From Ignelater luminosus (lineage: Eukaryota; Arthropoda; Insecta; Coleoptera; Elateridae), in contig VTPC01005359.1 in NCBI GenBank assembly GCA_011009095.1, positions 76,757 to 140,756 of the forward strand: 64,000 bases of DNA. The letters are read 5' to 3'. The notes under the pieces were generated by a model, which was not told the DNA's origin, did not search any database, and saw only the letters and a program-made list of their open reading frames with translations. Below, piece after piece: positions 42,501 to 51,500 of this stretch. A program made the translations under genes and the position numbers. Position 1 is the stretch's first letter, and each line of letters opens with the position of its first letter.

Positions 42501-45500
42501 TTACAGCAAAATTTCCAAACATTTTTCAGCATGTCAAATGTGAAACAAAGACATGCAAGCTTCAAAGCTCTATTATGTGATGGAACAGTTCATCGGAATT
42601 ATAGAAAAAGCCATAAGAGCAAACGAAGCGTTTAATAAACTAAAACTTCCTAAATGCTAAAGAAATAAGAAAATCAGTTTGAAATGCAACTTTAAAACAA
42701 TAAAGTATTAGTTGTTTGGATATACAGTGTGTCCACATTTCGATGCTCACTATTGGGATCTCGGAAATTGTAAGAGATAGGAAGTCGGTTAAATTAGAAA
42801 AGATTTGGCTATTTTGGAGATCAGTTTACTTATGCTTTTGTTTTTTCAAAAAAGTTTACGGCTTACTAGATATTTGCTAAAAACGAAATTATCTTATTTT
42901 TTTTTTAAATAAAAAACGTTTCCCACGTAGTGTGCCATGGCTTTAAACATATGAAAATCATTGATTTTTGTCAGATAAATTATATTTGTTATGCAACAAT
43001 TGCTAAAACAAAAAAAAAGACACTTTTAAGATACTTTACTGAGCATTCACAGATAGAATCAAATAAGCAGCTAATGCCCCATAAAAACGTATTTATTTTG
43101 TATTAGCAATTTTTGCATAACAAATGAATTTCTTTGATAAAACTTCACGACTTTGTGTGTTGGATGTCAATGCCTACTCAAGTAGGTGTTCCATTAGAAA
43201 AAATTTGGATTTACGTTTCACCGCCGAAGTAAAACAAAAGACAATTGCGAAAATAATGTTTTTGTGTTTCAGAGTAAATTCTCTAAAACACCCTCTTTGC
43301 TGTTCTTTTCTATCGTTGCTCATTCCTGAGATATTTCACTTTAAAAAAAATAAGATAATTTCGTTTTTAGCAAATATCTAGTAAGCCGTGAACTTTTTCG
43401 AAAAAACGAAAGCATAAGTAAACTGATCTCCAAAATAGCCAAATCTTTTCTAATTTAACTGACTTCGTATCTTTTACAATTTCCGAGATCCCAATAGTGA
43501 GCATCGAAATGTGGACACATTGTACATATTGACTTTTTCTAACTAATCTTCCTTCTTAAGCTAAGATAGAAACAAGAAGGAACAATAAAGTATTAGTTAA
43601 AAGCTAATAAGCAAAAAAGTATATTAGCGAATGTAGACTGATAGCAACTATTATTGGTAATTTGATAATTTGTAATAATCTTCCTCATAAGAGTTATCTC
43701 ATCTTATCTTACATTACTATACTTTCTGAGATGTTAGATGACTTGGGTTTCTTTTTTCAGAATTCCTCCATTGTTAAAATGTGATTTCCAAATTTTTGCC
43801 GTAACAGATCTGATAACAGTGAAAGAACATGATTTTCTTAATTTATAAAATTGAAAAGAACTGAAACATATGAATTTTCAAACTATTAATTATTGTGAAG
43901 TTAACGTACAGAAAACATGAAATTTAACTTATTAACTTATTATTACTGTTATTATTAAACTTTTAACTTATGAAATGAAATTATTCTGGTTGTCAAAGCA
44001 ACAGCAATAGTTTTACTGTCACTGTGATACTAACATCAAAACAGTGTTGTCTGAATTCACCTCATCAAGTTTTAACATGTAACACCAATATCGAAATTCT
44101 GAAAAAACTTCTGATTTTATAGCACTTTCTGTTTTTGTAAAAACAGTGTGTCCTTGCAATTGCATCACTGCCAACTTACATAGAATAACACAGTATTCTA
44201 TGTATTTTTTTCAATAGACTCAATCTTTACTTATTTTTGTTAGAGACTTGTTTTTATAGAAAATATGCTACCTATTCATGTGTCTAGATATTTTTTGTTC
44301 AGAAAGTCTGAGAAGCAAGTGAAATAAGCTTTTATCATCCTGAAGGGTTGAAAAATCTGAGTATGGGACTTTCTGTTTACCTGCACCCCAGGTAGCTTGT
44401 AATCCATCTATTATTCCTTAAATTATAAGAAGATTTTGCCTATTAGAAATGTATGGATTTTAAATATTATTCAATAGCTTCTGATTTGTTGTATCAACTT
44501 TTATTTTTTAAATAGTACCGGTATACATTCTTTGACAATCTTTTACGGGATTCTGAACTTACAATACAATACAACTTATCAATATCAAAAGAATGATTTG
44601 ATCCGTCTTTTTGAAGATTTTTGTTAGCTACCTTGTAAATCACAATGAATTGTTATTTTTCTTCTTATTACCAATGGTACTTCTCGAAAAAAGATTAAAA
44701 CATTAAAACACTGCACTTTTGTTTTACTTTCTTGATCAATTTCCTTAAAAAAAATCGATGTTAACTCATTTTTTCAAATAGCAATCTCTCTATTTTATTA
44801 TCACTAATGAAGTTCGATCTTATTCTCTTTCCAATAAGTACATCTCTTTTATTATTTTCAAATTGGTGGTCTCCCAGTAAAAAATTCAGTTCATTTGTTT
44901 CCCACGGAACTAACTGTAAAAGTCAACTGAGCAACTACCATTTTGAAAATAATCAAAGCAATTTGCTTATTTGAAAGAGGATAGGTCGAAATCATTAATA
45001 AAACTTAGGGGTCGTTGTTTGAAGAAATGAGTCGGCATCAATTTTTCTCAGAAAATTAAACAAGACAGTAAAACAAATGCAGTTTCCTAATGTTAACCTT
45101 TTTGCAAGAAGTAATATTTTTTGTTTACAAGTGGTAAATAAAATTAAGGCTTTTCTGTTTTAACAAAAATTCTAAAATAGAATCAGAGTAGTAAAAAGAT
45201 ATACAGTGTGGGATTAAAGTATGGAATATTAAAAAAAAAGCGAACTCAACATTTTTTTTTAAAAACGCTGAAACAGGTCGATTTTAGTTTTTAAAAATAC
45301 ACATTAATATGTGCGATTCACCTTCCGACTTTCATTTGTTTTTTAGTTATGACGTCATCACAAAAAAATTTAAATGACAATATAGATTTTTAGTAGCGGA
45401 ATCCTTTATTGATTTTTCTTCCCTTTATGATCATGCAAATAAATCCTAAGGTTGCATAACAAAAATTCTGAGAAAAATCGAGCTGAACATTTAATGTTGG

Positions 45501-48500
45501 TATTATCGTATTTAATAGGAAATGATTCTAAATTATGATATTAAAATACTACAACATAAAATGAGATTAAATGTTAGTATTATCCAAGGTAACAAATAAT
45601 TTAGACCATGAACGGAACGTAAATTGCTTGTTGAAGTACTTTTCGTTTTTATCTTACAACCTTTGCAGCATACCGAATAATCAAAATAAAAAATTTTAAA
45701 TCTAGCAAACTGTTTCATATGAGCATTTTGTTAATCTTCAAGACTCGTGACATAATTATTGTAGTTTATTGTAGAATACTAATAATATTCTACTAAATCA
45801 TGAAATACGATAATATCAACATTTTTTGCAACCTTAGGATTTATTTGCTTGATCATAAAGGGAAGAAAAATCACTATTGGATTCCACTACTAAAAATCTA
45901 TATTGTCATTTAAATTTTTTTGTGATGACGTCATAACTAAAAGACAAATGAAAATCAAAAAGTGAATCGCACATATTAATATGTATTTTTAAAAACTAAA
46001 ATTGACCTGTCTCAACATTTTTAAAAAACATGTCGAGTTTGCTTTTTTTTTAATATTCCATACTTTAATCCCACACTGTATAAAGGGTGCTATTTAAAGA
46101 AATAAAGTTGATACAACTTCGGTGCTAAAACCAAAAGCGACCTTGAACATTCCATTTAGTTGAAAAAATTTCAAATTATATCATTTCAATATCCCAAGTT
46201 GCAGAACTCTATTTCAAAATATAATTAAATAGCAAAATGTTTTTACTTCGTGTTGACACCCTGAATAAGAATCAAAGGAGATGTTAAATTTTATTTTTGC
46301 AAATCAGTAGATGCAAAATAATATACTTGTAATATTTATCAACTCAATAGTTGTAGTGCATTTAAAATTGGAGATTTTTTATTTTTAATTTTGTTTCTGT
46401 TTTGATTGCTGGAGTCAGTATCATAACTACCTTAAGTGAAAATTTTATATTGATGGTGTAGCACACAAATTTGGTAGCTGCAATTTTATTAATTTTTCAG
46501 GAAAGCAAAAACAAAGTTTGCATTTTAATTCCAGTAAACCTTATTCACTGACTGGGATAACTCTAATGCTATCAGCATTCATTACCGTTACTTTCTTAAT
46601 GTGGACGGTGCTAATGTAAAATATTCAAATTAATTTGTAAAATGTGTTGCATTTATATTTTATTTCCAAACTACAAACAAACAAACATAAAAATGTTAGG
46701 TTTACACTATTTTACTCTATATCACTCTCAGAATCATACTGCAGTTGCCTTTGATTGGATATCTTCTGGAATGATCATTTCCTTTAAAAGGAAGAATATT
46801 AGGTCTTGCTTTTTCTTTTTGGATATAGGCAGCCATTGTAAATATTTTTTGTGTAAATTATCAAGTATTCAATTTTTCACTGTGCCAGTATTTATCTGCG
46901 ACATTTATTTGCAAAAAAGTTTCGGCATACAGGTCATACTTGTATTCAATTATCTATCTATCACTTTATTTTTAGTCACTGTGTTTTTTCTTTGTTAGTA
47001 TTTATGGAAGTATTTAATAGTATAGAGTCAGCTTACTTTTGAAGATTATAAAAATCATACAAAGTAATATTCATTGCTATGTGAAGCATCAAAGATTGTG
47101 AAATTGTACACATTTAGTTTCGATTTGTAGTAAATTTGATTATCATCTGTGTAAGGAACTGGTAATATAGCTTGAAGATCAAAGGATATGGATCTGCTTT
47201 CGTAGTCATAGTCTTTTTCTTGCTTCTTGTGCTTCTCAAATTCATCTTGAAGTGGACTTTTATTTGCTGCAGTCACATGTATTGCACCGAGAACAGTGAT
47301 CTTTCTTTGGTACAAAAATGATAAAGCTGGTTCATATTCATGAAATACGCTTCGGAATATATAATAGGAAACAGGAGAGGAAATATTTTTTTAACGCAAA
47401 AGTCTTCTCTTTAAAGCCTATATATAATAGTAGATAACCTGCGAACAATCCAATGCTACTCACCTGTTTCACGCATGTCTCTATTATTCTATGAGAAATA
47501 GAAAATGTGACACAAAGAAATTTAAGATAAACTCCTGTTTTTATTCCTTGTTCGTTTAGCAGTACAAAAATTCTTGAGGTGCTTCTGGATTTCTTAGTTA
47601 TTTCACTTTGTTGCCTTCTGTATGTGTATGGTACATTTTTAATTAGTCCAGATAAGTAAATTTTTTTATTTTTATAATCTGCTAAGTTCCAATATTCTTT
47701 ACAAAACTTTGTACGTTGAACCTCAGGAAAATTGAGGTTGCTTTTAAATCAACAATTAACACAGTTGCAAGGTCATTTTCCACTTCTATTAACATATTTC
47801 TTACCACTTAATTGCAAATGTTGAACCACGGATCTTTTCCATTTAGTTTTATCTCCCTTTTTTGCCTCTTTCTTTTGTTTAAGGTGAGATTATCGCGAGC
47901 TTCATCAACAGCAATTTCACTTAGGAACTGTCTCCCTTCGTTTGAATCATTGCTAGACTCCGAATCAGTTATAAAGTTGAAGAATCCACATAAGGATCTG
48001 TAGAGTCAGAGTTGCTGTCATCTTGAACTCTGTAGTTGTTGATACACTTCTGTTGCTGTTTACTTGCAAACTTAAAAAAAGATAAAAGTCAATGGCAAAT
48101 TAAAGCTTAGTTATTCAACAATTTACTTACCACCACAAACAATATCAGCATCAAAATTCGAAGTACTTGTACTAGTGTTTGCATTGGATGCATTCCTATT
48201 GTATGTCTAAAATTCTAGATTGAAAAAAGACATTGATTGAATTGCTTTCTTTACGTGTACAGTAAGATAATGTAAATAATACTTTAGCTCTCTAATTTAT
48301 CTGGTAACTTACCCTTATCAGCTATGTCAGTAGTAAGATCTACACATTTATTTATTTGGCAATCAAGATTCTTAACTCGCTGATTTGATTCTAATAATTG
48401 TAAAATAGGTTATATTGATAAAATTACCATTATGCCGTGTTGTTGTCTTACAGTTTAGATAATTATCGTGCCCATGCAAGATTACTGTTTGAACCATTTT

Positions 48501-51500
48501 TTATGCCTTGATTCCATTTTATTTAAAAATTAAAGACAATACTAGTCACAACTCACAGAATAAACAACCATAACCTCTAAAATAACTACAATATTGTTAC
48601 ACTATTGTGTTAAGTGCATACTTATCACTTTTGTGTTTTAACTATTTTATGTGCACAAATATGATAAGTGCACTAACAACACATGCACCTCGAAATTTGT
48701 GAACATTTAGTACTTATCACTACTGTGAGATGGCGTACCCTCTGTTAACATGTGATATTCACTTACCACATTTGTGTGGAAGATAAAACTACTCTTGATT
48801 AGTACAGATCGACACTTAACTCGATTTTGAAAAGAATTGCACTTATCACATGTGTGCGCTACACTGTCAATATTAAATAATATCTACATTTCATCATCAG
48901 TACACTTTTTTAATTTAACATTTAATTAAACAAAATATTAGAAAATATAGAGATATAAAGACATTAAGCTTTAGTTTTTTGTCTAATTTCTCTTGTTTAT
49001 TTTTTATTAACTTGAACCTTTAAAAAATGGATATTAAGATTTGTTTGAATTTATCTATTGTCATTAAACATAAAATGTGATTAATTTGCTTTGATAGAGT
49101 AAATGACAGAAAGAGGTGTTTATATAATGAATTACCTATCAATTTTTAAATCTTCAAATATCTTGGAAATCCCAAAATTAAATCTTACCATAACAGTATA
49201 ATTGTATTTTAATTGTTTTGATTTATCTGCAAAGTAATATAGGGGTCTTTCTTTTACATAATATTATCTTAAGTGATATATTCTAACTTTTCTTTTTTAA
49301 ATTTTCTACCCAATTTGTCCATTCCATATCGATTTTATCAAATCTAGACACATTGATTATTTGTATTCTTCTTCTTTTTTTAAGATTCCCTTTATTCATC
49401 TATTAACTGTTACATCTTAGGATGTTTGTTATAGCCTTTATTTTAATAAAAGTACCACATTATGAGGAGCATATTTAATAACAACTTTTTGTACCTTTTA
49501 CATTGTTTTGACTAGCCTTCTTGACCTACATCTAAAGTTATTATTATATGTAACATTAACTACTAATGAAGATCTCTCGAGACATCTAATGCCACTCTAT
49601 ATTTGACAATTTAGATAAAATGGCACTGTCGTGTAGCATCTGAGAAAATACCACCTACAAAATACCTTTGAGGTAAAAAAGTTTTGCTTTTATGCATAAA
49701 ACCTAACCTGACTTTCTATTATTTGTGTCTCAGATATGAATATTGTAGTGTTACCTAATCTGAAACTAATTAAATTAGTAATTAAAACCTGCGTGATAAC
49801 CAATTTTTGTTTCAAATATTAATACTTAATCTGTACTGTGGTGTGTTCAATGCTATCTCATACAGGTGCTATTTTCATCATATGCTGTGTTTGATCAACA
49901 TATTGATTGACAATATCTTCATCTGTTCATTTTTAACAAAAATTATGAAAAAATTAGATTAATCTTTCCATAGTATATTATTCTAGTCGTTGAATGTTTA
50001 ACTTTCATGATCTAGCTTCAATTATAATACTTTCAGTATTGACATTTCCCTGTTTTTATTAGAAGTGATTTGTTGGTTCTTCTTCTGGGACTTCACATAA
50101 AAACTCATTTTTTATACAATCAGTATTAAATATCATCGGTAATTTCAGTAGAACAGTGTAAAGTTTTGCCAATATTTTGACCAGCAATACCTAAGTAATT
50201 GTTGAGTTTTAACATTATTAACTCGATGATTATTTAGATTTTACAAGTCAAGATATTGCCAAACTTGTATGCTATTCTACTAAAAAACCTTGCGAAAATC
50301 ATATATGCCAATTTGTAAATGAGTTTTCATATATTAAAATATTTTGATGTTACATTTTAAAATATAATATTCTGAAACTGAAATAGATAAAGTGGAAATG
50401 ACCATTTACAAGGAGTGAGTGAAATAATAATTGGAATCTGCAATGTGGGGATATAGCAAGCTTTTTTTTTTTAATAATTTCTAAAGATGTAGTTGGTTTG
50501 CCGACTTCTAATCACTATAGCTCGAATTATAGACAAAATGCACCTCTTGGTGTCTTTCTATATATCTTTCCAAAATGTTGGGAGTTACCAGTATTATTTC
50601 TTCTTATGCCTCAAATAGTCCTAGTAAACAAGAAAACGGGTAATTCTGACATTTTGAAGGGATATATTGAAAGATAAAGAGTCACATTTTATATATAATT
50701 GAACTTTACTGATCACTAACTTGAATTAATTTAATATTCAATCGGGCCATTTCGTTTTGTACCTTTTATAATTAAATCATATTGACAAATCTTGTCAATA
50801 GATACTTGATTATCATGCTAGAGTAATGTGTGCTGTATTATTAATGAAATAAAGAGTTTTTCCAATAAAATACTTTCACAATCTATTAAATTGTGATGTA
50901 AAATTTGAGAAAGTTTAGCCTGTAATGATGAAAATGATGAACCTGTGATAATAAATCTTGCATGTATTAAATACAGGGTTTGTTTGGAGTGAGTTTAGTA
51001 GATTTCAAAGCATGATTCCTGGATGGAAATATGAAAAAAAGATCGTAAATTTATATATATTTTGGTTAAATCTAACCTTGAACCTTTCTTTTTATATTTT
51101 TAGCTAAAGAACATGCCCAGCAATCTATTGCATTTATTTCCAAAACACATATAAGATTCTGAAATATGGCTATAATTATATCAATTTGTGTCAATGTTAA
51201 GTTTAAATCGTGCACTAAGGTAGAAGTGATTTACATTAGTATATTTCTACATAAGTTAATTTAGATATTTTGCAAAATAAGAAAGAATCGTATAATTGCA
51301 AAATTTAGTTAATAAGAATGTTATTAAGAAAACTAAAAGATCCGTTGTTATGATCTTTTTGTATCACAGCAACAACATAGTTTCTCTTTCTTAAATAATA
51401 ACTAGTGACTGGTGTTTTTAGGTTTTTGACTCTCACCTGTTATTCCCCATTCAATTTGTTTGGTTGTTCAGTGAGTGCATTTATTTTACAGATGTAATAG

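Noticed and set aside
46642-46998. 118-codon Phe/Ile-rich frame in intron 8
   Set aside because: Composition is what T-rich intron DNA gives when translated; no domain, no homologous motif.
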